Position numbers and translations under genes: made by a program. Shown here one piece after another: positions 1 through 10,439 of a DNA stretch of 64,000 nt; within the stretch, counting starts at the first letter, position 1, and each line of letters opens with the position of its first letter. This stretch comes from Microvelia longipes (Eukaryota > Arthropoda > Insecta > Hemiptera > Veliidae): positions 56,781,196 to 56,845,195 of the forward strand of contig JACMZG010000008.1 of the NCBI GenBank assembly GCA_018340805.1, given 5' to 3'. Under the pieces are notes generated by a model. The model was not told the DNA's origin. It saw only the letters and a program-made list of their open reading frames with translations, and made no database searches.

Positions 1-2745
1 TTCCTGTATATAATTTATCCATTGCTTTTCACTTTTTTCAAATATTTTACCAACAGAAACTTGATCTTTTTTAATTTTATAAATAAAGCTAAAACATATC
101 CCCGTCACCCTAATGAGTTTTCTATAAGATGATATTTGAAGTTCATCGATTTCAAAAGGTGATATTTTATTATCATCAATAACATTAGCATAAGAAACTT
201 GAACATTCTGTTCAATAGCTTTATCCTCAGGTGGCATTTGCCACTCAGGCCACTGATGTTCTGGTTCTTTGTTTAACCAAGTTGGTCCATTCCACCACGT
301 ATTATATGATGCTAATTCTGATGCTGAACAACCTCTTAAATATACATCTTTCCATTGACTAAGTAATTGTTCTGTTAACAATTCATCCCAAGTTAATTTT
401 TCACCCCAAATATTCCTTAACAAGATTTTTGCTATAAGTATAACTGGCACTATTAATCTCAACGGATCAAAATATGAGACGATGTACTTTAAAATATCTA
501 TTTTTGATTTAATTTCCGAAATATCTAGTTTATGAGAATCTTTTAACTGTACTGTATCCTCTGTTGTGTTCAATTTCATACCAAACACTTCTCTAGCAGT
601 ATCTTCGAACATGTCCCATTTATTTATTGTTTCTCTTAATTTTTCGGCCTTGCAGCTAAATTCTCTAATATTAATTTGCGCTTTTTCTTCATTCCCAGCT
701 CTATCATCTTCAATTTCCAAAGGTACTTCTCTAATACCTATACTATCTAATTCCCAAAGTTTATTTAAATTTTTACTTTTATCTTGTAGTAACGAACAAT
801 CTGGTTTTTCATAATATTTTAAGTTATCTGATATTTTTGATATTGTACAAGAACTAACTTCTGATTTGTTTTCAAACTGTTTATTACTAATTCTATTCTC
901 TCTTCCACTAATAATCCATCCTAAACTTGAATTTATTAAATGTAACCCTGGACTAATTGTTATCTTATCTGTATGAATTAAATCGAAGTAATATCCATTC
1001 CCTATAACCATATCTATTCCATTTTTATTTTCAAAATTTTCAGCTAGCGATAAATCTGGAAACCTCTTTTTAATTTCAAACATCATAGGATTTAAATGAA
1101 ATCCCTCTAAAACATTAGGAATAACATTAGCTTTAACATTGATTTCTTTGCCATTTTTAAGTTTTAATTTTAATATGACAGTCCATGTCAAAAATGTTTT
1201 TGGTTTTTCTGTTCCGAAAATAAACACTGAAATCAATTCTTGGTTTTGTTTTTCTAATTTTAATTCTTTGACTATTTTTTCAGTAATGTAGGTTCTTTGA
1301 CTACCCGTATCAAGAATGGCTCTACATGAAGTTGTAATTGAATTTTCATTATTTGTCATGTCTACAAACGCAGTCTGTAGATAAACTGTTTCTTCTTTTT
1401 GATGATCACCTAAATTTATTAAATCACATTTCGTGATGTTTTTAGACTCTGAACTAACTAACACAGCTGTCGTGCTATTACCTACTTTTGCTAAATTTGA
1501 ACTCGAAAATTTTGTCAGACAAATGCATCTGTTGTGACTTTTGATTTGTTTACAATAAAAACATTGTTTGACAACTCCACAGTCTTTAGCTCTATGTTGA
1601 TTTGATAAACAAATAAAACATGCTTTTTTCTCTATAAGTCTAGTTTTTCTTTCTTCTAGAGTTTTATATTTAGTGCACTGATCGTTCCAGTGTACACCGA
1701 AACAAAATTTACACTTTGGTGCTGTGTTAAACTTATTTTTATCAAAGTTATGAGTACCAGAATCCCCACTATTATAGCCCTTAAACCCTTTATTATACCC
1801 TTGTTCTTTACTATTAATTTTTTCATCTGTATTAGAATTTACTTTTAATCCCCGAATCCTAATCTCTAAATTTTCCCTAGCCGAAATAAGTCTATTTAAA
1901 TATTTTCTTAATCCTTCAGGAGTTATACTCGCTGTATCATTCTCCTCTTCTAATTTCAAAACGATCTCAGGTGGAAATTTTGAAATAATTAGTGGAACTA
2001 AATGAGTATGAGTTATATCTTCGCCTAATGTCTCTAATGACCTGAGAAACCCCTCCATTTTATCAAATGTTTGTCTTAATTTTGATGTTTCATTACTTGA
2101 TCTGTTCATAAGCCGTAGCTCATCGTACAAATTATTTTTAATCATGCTAGTATTACCATACCTCCCTTTTAATAAATCTATAGCAATTTGATAATTTTCA
2201 TTTGACAATGACAACCCTGAAATACATCCTAAAGCTTCCCCTGTCAAATAATTACGTAAATAATTAAATTTATCAATTGGTTTTAAATCTTTCCTTAAAT
2301 CTATAGCAGCCTCAAAGGAATCCCAGAATTCTGTCCATTGCAAAGTGTTCCCTTTAAACTTTTGGATAACTAATGGTGGAAGCTTTACATTGGACCTAAT
2401 ATCAAACTCTAATTCTGGTTTATTACTTTGAGTCTTTTTAACTATTTTATTTTTCATTTGATGTAGCGTACATGTCAGTTCGTCTATTTCAAATGCAATT
2501 GTCGTCTGTTCCTCAAATTCTTCGTCGATCTTAGTCAGTTCGTCTTCATTATCCTTTGCTAGTTTCTCTAATTTTCCCCTTAATTCCAAATATTTTCCCC
2601 CACATTTACCTAATTTCTCTAAATACCCGTCAATGTCTGTTTCGTCTAGTTCCTTGTCTAAGTCTGTCTTAATGGTGGTTAACAATTTAGTTAGTCGAGC
2701 TTTTGCCGGACCGAGAACTTTTCTAACTGTTCCAGATGTCGCCAT
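1..2745 (-). CDS. Bel/Pao retrotransposon Gag-protease polyprotein, RT core deleted, 3' end outside window
   Basis: The frame is open for 915 codons from the ATG at 2745 to the window edge. The N-terminal ~400 residues are Bel/Pao Gag (start MATSGTVRKVLGPAK). Two cysteine-rich knuckles follow: CKFCFGVHWNDQC and CFICLSNQHRAKDC, then CFYCKQIKSHNRC. Next comes a retropepsin-like aspartic protease with the DTGSQRTYI active site, then the DUF1758-type segment ending SSLGWIISGR. In intact family members several hundred residues of reverse transcriptase with a YVDD box come next. Here only about 110 residues separate that point from YFDPLRLIVPV, a motif normally found after the RT core. Gag and protease would assemble particles and process the polyprotein; without RT the copy could move only with help. 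The long undamaged frame suggests a young or constrained non-autonomous element. The missing 3' part lies to the left of the window. Confidence 0.9.
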   Translation of the reverse strand, partial: MATSGTVRKVLGPAKARLTKLLTTIKTDLDKELDETDIDGYLEKLGKCGGKYLELRGKLEKLAKDNEDELTKIDEEFEEQTTIAFEIDELTCTLHQMKNKIVKKTQSNKPELEFDIRSNVKLPPLVIQKFKGNTLQWTEFWDSFEAAIDLRKDLKPIDKFNYLRNYLTGEALGCISGLSLSNENYQIAIDLLKGRYGNTSMIKNNLYDELRLMNRSSNETSKLRQTFDKMEGFLRSLETLGEDITHTHLVPLIISKFPPEIVLKLEEENDTASITPEGLRKYLNRLISARENLEIRIRGLKVNSNTDEKINSKEQGYNKGFKGYNSGDSGTHNFDKNKFNTAPKCKFCFGVHWNDQCTKYKTLEERKTRLIEKKACFICLSNQHRAKDCGVVKQCFYCKQIKSHNRCICLTKFSSSNLAKVGNSTTAVLVSSESKNITKCDLINLGDHQKEETVYLQTAFVDMTNNENSITTSCRAILDTGSQRTYITEKIVKELKLEKQNQELISVFIFGTEKPKTFLTWTVILKLKLKNGKEINVKANVIPNVLEGFHLNPMMFEIKKRFPDLSLAENFENKNGIDMVIGNGYYFDLIHTDKITISPGLHLINSSLGWIISGRENRISNKQFENKSEVSSCTISKISDNLKYYEKPDCSLLQDKSKNLNKLWELDSIGIREVPLEIEDDRAGNEEKAQINIREFSCKAEKLRETINKWDMFEDTAREVFGMKLNTTEDTVQLKDSHKLDISEIKSKIDILKYIVSYFDPLRLIVPVILIAKILLRNIWGEKLTWDELLTEQLLSQWKDVYLRGCSASELASYNTWWNGPTWLNKEPEHQWPEWQMPPEDKAIEQNVQVSYANVIDDNKISPFEIDELQISSYRKLIRVTGICFSFIYKIKKDQVSVGKIFEKSEKQWINYIQE

Positions 2746-2827
2746 GATTTATAATTTAAATTTTGATACCTTCTCTGATGTTATTACTAATTACTGGTTA
2801 CTAGTGTTCCGTGAACCGTTTCTTTTC

Positions 2828-2838
2828 CTCTGCTACCA
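2828..2838 (-). promoter_or_regulatory. Bel/Pao primer-binding site
   Basis: Just inside the LTR the element strand reads TGGTAGCAGAG. The TGG start is what pairs with the CCA end of a priming tRNA. The second Bel/Pao element has a close variant, TGGTAGCAAGAGC, at the same place. Which tRNA is used cannot be told by eye. Confidence 0.6.
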
Positions 2839-2840
2839 AG

Positions 2841-2996
2841 TGTCCTGATCCCTAGTTAGTTATTACTAATAATAAAAGAGAGAGACTGGTTTCTTCAATG
2901 CCTTCTAATGTGACACTAATCTTTTTATTCATAATTTGACAAGAAAGTAAACAATAACAAATAAAAATAAAGATGAAATTCATCGCTATAGCGACA
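2841..2996 (-). repeat. 5' LTR of the Bel/Pao element at 1-2745
   Basis: On the element strand this 156-bp block starts TGTCGCTATAGCGATG and ends GGATCAGGACA. The start matches the TGTCGC start of the other Bel/Pao LTRs in this window (24927-25091, 28038-28202). A primer-binding-like site follows at once. The partner LTR is outside the window, so the boundaries are inferred from the TGT...ACA ends and from the junction with Gypsy coding sequence at 2997. Confidence 0.75.
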
Positions 2997-2997
2997 G

Positions 2998-4424
2998 CTT
3001 GAGCTTTTGAGTGATTACGATTTCACGGTTGAATATAGGTCAGGGAAAAACCACGGCAATGCAGACGGACTTTCACGTCAGAGTAGACCAGTTAGTGCTA
3101 TAGAAATTGGAGCATATGGTGATATTTCACTTGAGGATGCTCAAAAATCAGATCATAGTTTAAAGCATGTTTTGGAATGGTTCAGTGTTGGTACCCGACC
3201 ATCATTTGATAGTGTGAAAGCATTTGGCCCTGAGGTGTGTACACTGTGGAGCCAATGGGATAACCTGACGTTAATAAACAATGTAGTTTACCGCCGATGG
3301 GAGGGAGATGAGACAAAAGCTTCGACATTGCAAGCCATCTTGCCATTAGTTCTTCGGGATAAGGTTGGAGAGAACTTCATGACCTATGGGTGGACATTTA
3401 GGGTATTATAAGACACTAGCTAAGTATCGGGATCGATTTTATTGGCCCGAAATGAGCAAAGATGTGCTAATGATGTGCAGAGCTTGCATCGGTTGTCAGG
3501 AAAGGAAAATGCCTGTAGGAAAAAGGAAAGCACCTTTCCAAATAGTACAAGTAGATCTTCTAGGGCCTTTACCTAAAACTGAACGCGATAATCGATATAT
3601 CCTAGTAGTCACAGATGTATTCTCAAAGTGGGTTGAAGCCTACCCTTTAAAAAATATAGAAGCAAAATCCGTGGCTGGGGTTCTTCTAACTGAATTCATA
3701 AGTAGGTTTGGGGCTCCTAAAGAAATTCATACAGACTAGGGGGCGACAGTTCGAATCAGCTCTCTTCCATGAACTCTGTTCTCTTCTAGGCATAAGAAAA
3801 ACAAGGCCAACACCATACCACCCCCAATCCAATGGACAGGTTGAACGATTTAATCGAACTCTTTTGGCCATGTTGAGTCAATATGTAAATGACAAACAGG
3901 GGGAATTGGACCTGTTTTTGCCATTGGTGATGTTAGCTTATAGATCTAGTTGCCATGAAGCTACTCGGTTCAGTCCGCATTACTTACTTTTTGGTCGGGA
4001 GATTAGATTTCCTTTAGACTTACAGTATGCAGCTCCAGCTGAGTTAGATAAGAGCAAAGTTGAGACCGTTTTAAAGTTACAAAGAAACATACTGGACGCA
4101 CACAGTCGAGTAAGAGACAGCCTCAAGACAGAACATTTACGACAAAAGCAGTATTACGACAGGGGATGCCCAGAAAAAGAAAAGTTGTATCAAATTGGAA
4201 ATCTAGTTTGGGTGTTTGAAAAAGTACCCAAGCTGGGAGTTTGTACTAAACTAATAAGACCATGGAAGGGACCTTACAGAGTAATTAAAATTATATCCGA
4301 CACAGTAGTACGAGTCGAGTCGCTAGACAAACAAAAAAGGAAGGTAAGTAGGATAGTAACCCATGTTGATCGGCTTAAGCCGTACAGTCAAGGGATAGAT
4401 TTACCAGATAAACAAATTGAATAA
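2998..4424 (+). pseudogene. Gypsy (Ty3) retrotransposon: RNase H tail and integrase, frameshifted
   Basis: The segment starts in the C-terminal tail of RNase H (LLSDYDFTVEYRSGKNHGNADGLSR, here split by length: LLSDYDFTVEYR then GNADGLSR). It continues into integrase: the H2C2 zinc region with GHLGYYKTL and CIGCQERK, the catalytic core with acidic residues in VDLLGPL, HTD and NGQVERFNRT, and a C-terminal domain with WKGPYRVIK and THVDRLKPY. There are frameshifts near 3370-3405 and at the G run around 3738, so it is inactive. The part upstream of 2998 was separated by the Bel/Pao insertion and lies beyond the left edge. Integrase would insert the cDNA copy into chromosomes; no envelope gene is visible. 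Confidence 0.9.
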
Positions 4425-4925
4425 ACTGTAGCTGTAGAAGACAAAGATGTTAAAGTTGTTGAGTTTAGCCAAAAGGAACTAAATCAGATTAACAAGAGTG
4501 AAAATGGAGCCAGTATAGAAACAGACTGTTTTTATGATGTTTTTGGAAGTTTTAGAGGAAGACCAAGAACAAGAGAGATTAGATAAACCATTACAAAGAG
4601 AAATGGATGACAGCGAACATGAACCTTCACAGATAGAAGAAGTTAATGACAATACTGAAAACAATGTAGTTTGCCCTAGAAATGTTGCTGAAAATGAATT
4701 GGAGCTTTCAGATGCTACAAATAACCTAGCAGCTACTGAAACACGACAGTTAGAAATGGACATAGAGTTCATTGGTAACGAAAATGAAACATCACACTAC
4801 CCGCACAAGACTCGAAGACCACCTGTCAGATATCAGCCTGAAGTAAGGAGATATCCGGAGAGGACTCGGAGACCACCAGACCGATACCAGGATAACAGTT
4901 GGTAAACTCTCTCAGCAGAGGGAGC
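4425..4925 (+). pseudogene. Gypsy polyprotein C-terminal tail and polypurine tract
   Basis: After a stop at 4424 a shifted frame (to 4905) encodes an acidic stretch (EVLEEDQEQE, EHEPSQIEEVNDNTE). It then has two repeats of an arginine/proline motif, TRRPPVRYQPEVRRYPE and TRRPPDRYQ, as often found at the end of Gypsy polyproteins. A purine-rich run (gcagagggagc) at 4914-4925 sits just before the presumed 3' LTR and fits a polypurine tract. Confidence 0.75.
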
Positions 4926-5800
4926 TGTGTAACGATGTTTTATAAATGACATCGTTATGACATTTAGATTTGAATTTAAAATATCTTTGACAATTTTGAT
5001 TAGTATTAATTCTGATTTTGTGTTAGCAAATATAGATCTTATAGTTCGAAATACGAGTTGTTACAATATATATAATATATACTTTACTATTTTGTAAAGA
5101 TTAGTTTTAATTAGAAAAATCTTGTGGTGACAATGTTTCCGTTAAGTTTAATGCCCTAAGAATTTCATACTTCCAAATTTATTTACCTTCAAGAGCTTAT
5201 CATCTTACTCAATGTTGATTACATGTACTCTGATATTTTACCCTTTGACATAAACTATGAAACTGAAAATACTAAACTGTGGCGATACCACATAGCTTTT
5301 ATGGTAGACAATTTTTTTACGTTTTATCTGACATCATTAAGCACTATAATCTCAAGGATATAACATTGCACTTTTTGTAAAAATTGGTAATACTTGATAA
5401 CCTATAATGTTACTTTTTATCAACTTGCATACAATAATTTTGTAGATATATAAATATATATATAATTACTCATTATTTAAATAGGACATAATACATAGCT
5501 TGGCGTTTGAATTGTTGTGACGATTGAAATATTTTAATAAATGTAAATCATTCCAATTATATTTAATATTGACCTTATCTCAATTCCAAGTATTTACCTT
5601 ATCTTAAGTCCAAGAAATTCCTTATTAAGCTTAAGCTCTCTCGATCTTTTTACTTATTTCATTGAAGAGTGTCATCAATTATATGGACACACGTGCAAGT
5701 GTTATAAAATGTAAATATCCAGTGCATATAATTCGATACCTTTGAATAAAACGTAGGAGAACACATAAGCATTAATTTGCATGGTCCTTAAGTACCATCG
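4926..5800 (+). repeat. probable Gypsy 3' LTR, right end uncertain
   Basis: The sequence after the polypurine tract starts TGTGTAACGATG and carries a short inverted pair (TAACGATG near 4930 and CATCGTTA near 4951). AATAAA occurs near 5745. The partner LTR is not in the window, so the right boundary is a guess. Confidence 0.5.
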
Positions 5801-5935
5801 GTCTACGGTATAATATGTTGATTATAATATTATACTAATTACTATAATAATATTAATAGACATAATTATAATCTAATTATATTCTAATTCTGTAATCTAA
5901 TTATAATATTAGACGTATTCAGTAAATTTATCAAG
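5801..5935. repeat. AT-rich imperfect ATAATTA repeats
   Basis: Low-complexity run of TAATTATAATCTAATTA-like units. No coding signal. Confidence 0.5.
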
Positions 5936-5949
5936 ATGTACGTTTTGCG

Positions 5950-6105
5950 TACAAGCATTTCCCAAGGAAACTACGAATGCTGTGTCAAAGAAGATATTTA
6001 ATGAATATATTTCGAAATTCGGAAAAATGCAAACAATCCTTTGTGACAGGGGACGTCAATTCACGTCCAAAACTTGGTAACAGAAGATTAAGCAGGCAGG
6101 TAAAA
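5950..6105 (+). pseudogene. Gypsy integrase core fossil
   Basis: A 150-bp stretch translates to KETTNAVSKKIFNEYISKF, then a few residues later ILCDRGRQFTSKTW. This is the second catalytic aspartate region of a Gypsy integrase (consensus D-x-G-x-x-F). It is bounded by stops and is from a different lineage than the integrase at 3386-4424, where the same region reads HTD and GRQFESALF. Confidence 0.7.
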
Positions 6106-7130
6106 GCTTAACGTTACTTTTTAAAATGTATTCTTCTTTACCAATATAGTAAGTGTAAAGTACCTTTCAAAAGGTACCATTTAATAAATTAATAAGGTGT
6201 CCATGTACAGTTCAAAAAGGAAGTGAGTTATTTGGTTTAGATAATTTTTTGAAAAAGGACGAATCAAATGCAAATCACTTGGTTTACCCTTTCAAAAGAG
6301 TAAATCAAGTAAAAAATGGTAATAATAATGAGAGCAAATGAGTTATTTTTCTGATTTTTTTGTACTTTTTACGATAAGTATACGTTACCTAACAGTAAGT
6401 TCTCTACCCTCAAACCTGATAGATAAACAAGGAGAACTTAAACTTTCAGTGCTCTGTACATTTCACTTGTCTCAGTGTAGGCAGAAGAATAGCTGTAATG
6501 ACACCTTTCTTAAAAGCAAATTGTATCAATCAGGTTACTTTTACATTTTATAAATATCTCCTTGAAAGTGTATTTTTTACCTCTCACTTCACAACCCTAG
6601 AATCATACAGCATTTTTTGTGACGTAAGAAACTTATATTATGAAAGCATATATTATAATTATCAATTAGTAAAATCTAGATCAAATTAAAGTGCAAGAAC
6701 CTTCAATTTAAGTACTGCATTTCATAAATAAAACCTAGTATCTATATTTTTATCTGTCAACTTGACATTATCAGTTTTATACTAATTCACCTAATTTAAC
6801 AAACAAGTCATAATAATTAACTAAAGGTAATTCAAATATTTTTACTTTGAGATCTAATTAATTAAAGTTTTAATGATAATTTTTACGGATACACTGCCAA
6901 GGCACAATGCTTACACGCTCATTTCAATTATATATTATATGAACAGTTTACTGCAATAACAAAAAAATACTTTAGTAAATAAATTTTTATACGTTTATTA
7001 AAATAAAGTAAATAATTAAAATAAATACAAGACTACATTGGCTGTCAAATCACCCTTTAGCGCTTGGAGAAAAAGTTAGTCGTTTAAAAAATTGTATTGG
7101 TTTTAAATATTTTTTAAGAACTGCAGACAT
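6106..7130. other. noncoding AT-rich stretch, nothing recognised
   Basis: Two overlapping short open frames (6338-6553 and 6498-6689) have no recognisable motif or coding-like composition. I see no repeat boundary either. Confidence 0.5.
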
Positions 7131-7143
7131 CAAAATAGTTATT

Positions 7144-7247
7144 TATGCACCAACTCCTGAGGCGAAGCCGAGGGAGTTTTAGCTATTTACTCCCGAGGGA
7201 GGAAATTATTACGAGGGAATAATGACATTTTACTCCCACGGTGCATA
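7144..7247. repeat. GC-rich hairpin with TATGCACC/GGTGCATA ends, copy 1
   Basis: The block is closed by TATGCACC and GGTGCATA. Inside it has further inverted pieces (CTCCTGAGGCGAAGCCGAGGGAG, given here as CTCCTGAGG and CGAAGCCGAGGGAG, and ACTCCCGAGGGAG). It lies directly beside the recombinase-like element at 7253-8267. The same end sequences occur at 57927-58113, and TATGCCA/TGGCATA at 42149-42263. Confidence 0.75.
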
Positions 7248-7252
7248 CAAGA

Positions 7253-8267
7253 TTTTATCTCCAGACGTCGACATTAAAAATAAAGTAAGAATGTTTTAAT
7301 TTCATTTCTTATTTCATTTTTCAACTGAAAATTATCTTACCTTATCATAAGAAACTCGTCGTTAGTGAATTATGCAAAAAGTCTTCAACTTGGTTTTTAG
7401 TAAAAACATTCGCTTTCTTTGCAACATAACCTTCGTTTTTTCTTTTTAATAATGCTATTATTGATGTATAGCTTTTGATATTAAAATTTTCTCTCACAAG
7501 CAAAGACGACTTGATCATTGAATATAGCGACCACAGACTTGACGCTTGTTTTGTTTTTCATTCATTATTAAAATAAACAAGCAATGCATTTTCGCTTACT
7601 TGTTGTATATTATGATCATGACATCAACTTTTAAAATTGTTATATGCTTTGTCATATAACTTTTTCGATTTCGTTGGTAACAAGTTTTCTTTTACCATGT
7701 TCCCTTCAATAGCAATGTCAGGAGGTGTATTGTTAAAAAGTTCGTCAATATCACAAACAATATTACCTGACATAATTGAAATATTAGAGTAGAATATTAG
7801 AGCAGTTGAAGCTGAGGTTTTAAAATAAAAAAACTTTGCTTAATGATATTTTGTCGAAAAAAAAAACAATGAGTATGCAAATCATAAAATGATTTTAAAT
7901 AATCAGGATAGCCAACTTAATTTTTTTTTACTTTTAAATAAAGAACTAGTTTTTATTTTTTAAATTATTTATTCTTATATTATTATTAGCATTACACTAG
8001 TTCTACTTAAAATGATTGTTAATGTTATATTCTTTTTTTTATACATCTTATTCTTGTATATCTTCTTATTTATAGGTATCTTAGTTTTCAAATAAAAATA
8101 ATTATATACTATTCAGTTTGTCGTTTATTATGTTAAGTTGACAACTGTTATTTTTTACTCCTAAGGGAGTATAAAGTACTTTTTACTCCATTGGGAGTGA
8201 AAAGTGATTCTTTACTCTCTTAAATCTAGTCATTAAATTTCGTATTATATACCGTCTGGAGATAAAA
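7253..8267 (-). mobile_element. 1.0-kb TIR element with recombinase-like exon, copy 1
   Basis: Terminal inverted repeats TTTTATCTCCAGACG at 7253-7267 and its complement at 8253-8267 define a 1,015-bp unit. A second copy in opposite orientation lies at 56890-57921 and is similar along its whole length, including the ACTCCC/GGGAGT palindromes near one end (8160-8215 here). The only coding-like sequence is the exon at 7341-7773. No clear target-site duplication is visible. Confidence 0.8.
7341..7773 (-). pseudogene. Crypton-like tyrosine recombinase N-terminal domain exon (decayed), copy 1
   Basis: From the ATG at 7773 the frame reads [19 protein letters not shown], then ENLLPTKSKKLYDKAYNNF, SSLWSLYSMIKSSLLVREN, IIALLKRKNEGYVAKKA and [10 protein letters not shown]. 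The order (LW-x-YSMIKS, then LKRKNEGY, then a T-x-x-QVEDFL helix) resembles the SAM-like core-binding domain that precedes the catalytic domain in Crypton-type tyrosine recombinases and their domesticated KIAA1958-like relatives. The frame carries a TGA where copy 2 has tryptophan, plus frameshifts. It ends at a good splice donor (AAG then GTAAG, 7340-7336), after which the element terminates. The catalytic R-H-R-Y domain is absent. The assignment rests on motif resemblance only. Confidence 0.55.
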
Positions 8268-8461
8268 TTGTTTATAACTACTTAAAGTTACGATCAAATG
8301 AATAAAGTAATCAAGATAATACTAAACCTATCAGATTGGGTAAAGTCAAGAAAAATAAATCTGAATAGACGAATTATAATTATTGCTTCCACCTAGGAGA
8401 TGAACAAAGTCGATTAATAAAAAGTGAAAACAATTTATTTGTTAAAAAATAGTAAGATATC

Positions 8462-8810
8462 TAAGTACATGATACTTCTCTCACCTAAGTGCAATTACTC
8501 GATTGCCTCTCTAACATGTCTTTCCATGCCACTAAAACTGCATCAACCCTAATACTTGCAGCATAAATTGTTGTACCGATTATTTAAAAAAAAAAAATGA
8601 TGAAAATAGCAAGGTATGAAAAAACACTTTATTCGTAATCTATATATATATATATATACCTCAAAGTACATGATACTTCTCTCACCCGAGTGCAATTACT
8701 CGATTGCCTCTCTAACATGCCTTTCCATGCCACTAATTGTTGTAACGATTAAAAAAAAATGTTGAAAATAGCAAGGTATGAAAAAAAAAACACTTTATCG
8801 TAATCTATGT
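8462..8810 (+). repeat. tandem duplication, two units
   Basis: AGTACATGATACTTCTCTCACC...GCCACTAA occurs at about 8465-8535 and again at 8668-8735. Each is followed by ATTGTTGTA and GATTA, an A run, and GAAAATAGCAAGGTATGAAAAAA. The unit is about 200 bp. A TA run separates the units (8641-8660). Confidence 0.8.
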
Positions 8811-8833
8811 GTATATATATATATATATATATA

Positions 8834-8864
<31 letters not shown>

Positions 8865-8866
8865 TA
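8806..8866. repeat. (TA)n microsatellite
   Basis: About 60 bp of TA repeats with short interruptions, following the tandem duplication. Confidence 0.9.
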
Positions 8867-9420
8867 ATATACATTCGTTTCATTCCCAATTGTCATTCAT
8901 CTAGGCACTGCCCACTCTCAATACTACTTAACTTTTATGATCCTCCAGAAATCATGGATATACTTGTTGTATTAAAACGAAACAGTAAAATTATTTATTA
9001 CTTTAAGGGATACAATAGTACCGAATTGCAACCTAATTGGTTTATTTTCCGATTTTTAAACAACGTACGTATTTAAAAAAAAATGTAAAAATCGAAAAAT
9101 AATCCAATTAAGTTAAAATTTGATACAAGAGTGTACCTTTCCTTAAATAATAAGTACACTGTTTCCTTTCGATACAAGTATATTTATGATTTTTGTTGGA
9201 TCATTAAAGTTAAGCTGCTTAGAACGTGGTCAGTGCCACGAGGACGAGCGTAACGAGTCCGAAGATGTTGCTTATGTTGCATATTAGATGTATACAGATG
9301 TTGCAGTATACATTTAAAGACTTGTATATTCCGAGGACGACCGAAGCAGAGTGGGTGAGCGTTGCGAATTCCGAGGTACCCCGTACTCGATTTTTTATTT
9401 ATGATGAAAAATTATGAGAC
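8867..9420. repeat. Rep-A, head-to-head inverted pair (partial copies)
   Basis: 8867-9065 matches Rep-A in minus orientation (ATTCGTTTCATTCCCA..., CTTAACTTTTATGATCC). 9066-9420 matches it in plus orientation (ATCATTAAAGTTAAGCTGC, GTGGTCAGTGCCACGAGGA, TACCCCGTACTCG). Fuller relatives are at 12781-13565, 20960-21615, 31225-31905 and 50270-51000. Rep-A is noncoding, about 700 bp, and carries a GGACGAGCGAAGCG-like box. Confidence 0.7.
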
Positions 9421-9463
9421 ATTATGAGAGCAGATTAAATATGGCTTTATTAATATTATTTAC

Positions 9464-10418
9464 TAATAGACAGTTATGGCCTTTCCTTAGCACTGAACAA
9501 AACCGAAGCCATATTCTTAACTAAGAAAAGAATTCCTACAATGATCCCAGTCCAAGTCGGGAACGAAGTAGTCACCAGCAAGCCAACTGTTAAGTACCTT
9601 GGAGTTACCATTGACGTAAAGATGAAATTCCTAGATCATCTAAAAATAGCTGCAGAAAAAAACTTCACTGCGAGTGCGGGCACTTGGAAGGCTAATGTCT
9701 AACATCGGAGGCCCGAGAGCAAGCAAGAGAAGATTACTAATGTCATCAAGTCAATCTATTATCCTGTACGGAGCAGAAATCTGGGCCGATGTTCTTAGCA
9801 AAAAAAGCTACAAAAAAATCGTAGCGCGAGTCCAAAGGAAATCAGTCTTGAGGGTAGCTTCTGCATACCGAACGGTCTCCGAACAGCTGTTTTAGTAATT
9901 GCAAGCGTCATTCCCATTGACCTGCTAGCTATAGAGCGAAAGAGAGTGTACGAAAGAAAAATAGAAGCCAATCATAATGCAGTACGAAAAGAAGAAAGAG
10001 ATAGAACCATGGGGCGGTGGCAACTTTCATGGGATGAGGAGACAAGAGGCCGCTGGACATGGCGCCTGATAAAAGATATCAAATCATGGGTAGACCGAAC
10101 GCATGGAGAAGTAGGTTTCTACATAACACAGCTCCTTAGTGGGCACGGATATTTCAGGTCCTACTTACACAAAATCGGAAGCATCAGTCTTCTGATTGTC
10201 TCTATTGCCCTGGTCTCATTGACAACGTAGAACATACTTTTTTTGATTGTACTAAATGGACCAACGAGAGACTAAATCTAACCATGATATATGGGCCAAT
10301 CACACCCGACACCATAGTAAATGTCATGCTGAAAAACGAGGACTCGTGGGAAATGATCAATACTTTTGCTGAGACCATCCTGCGAGCTAAAAAAGATGAT
10401 CTAGACAATGTTTTATAG
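9464..10418 (+). pseudogene. R1-like LINE reverse transcriptase C-terminal part, frameshifted
   Basis: The first frame reads YGLSLALNKTEAIFLTKKR, then VTSKPTVKYLGVTIDVKM, the thumb region of LINE reverse transcriptases. A frameshift near 9670 leads to GGPRASKRRLLMSS and ILYGAEIWADVL, and another near 9895 leads to GRWTWRLIKDIKSWVDRTHG. The end carries a CCHC knuckle (CLYCPG, then EHTFFDCTKW). The order thumb, GAEIW, HGEVGFY, CCHC is that of R1-clade elements, which copy RNA into chromosomal DNA. The 5' part is missing. Confidence 0.85.
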
Positions 10419-10439
10419 GAACAGGAACACTATACCAAT

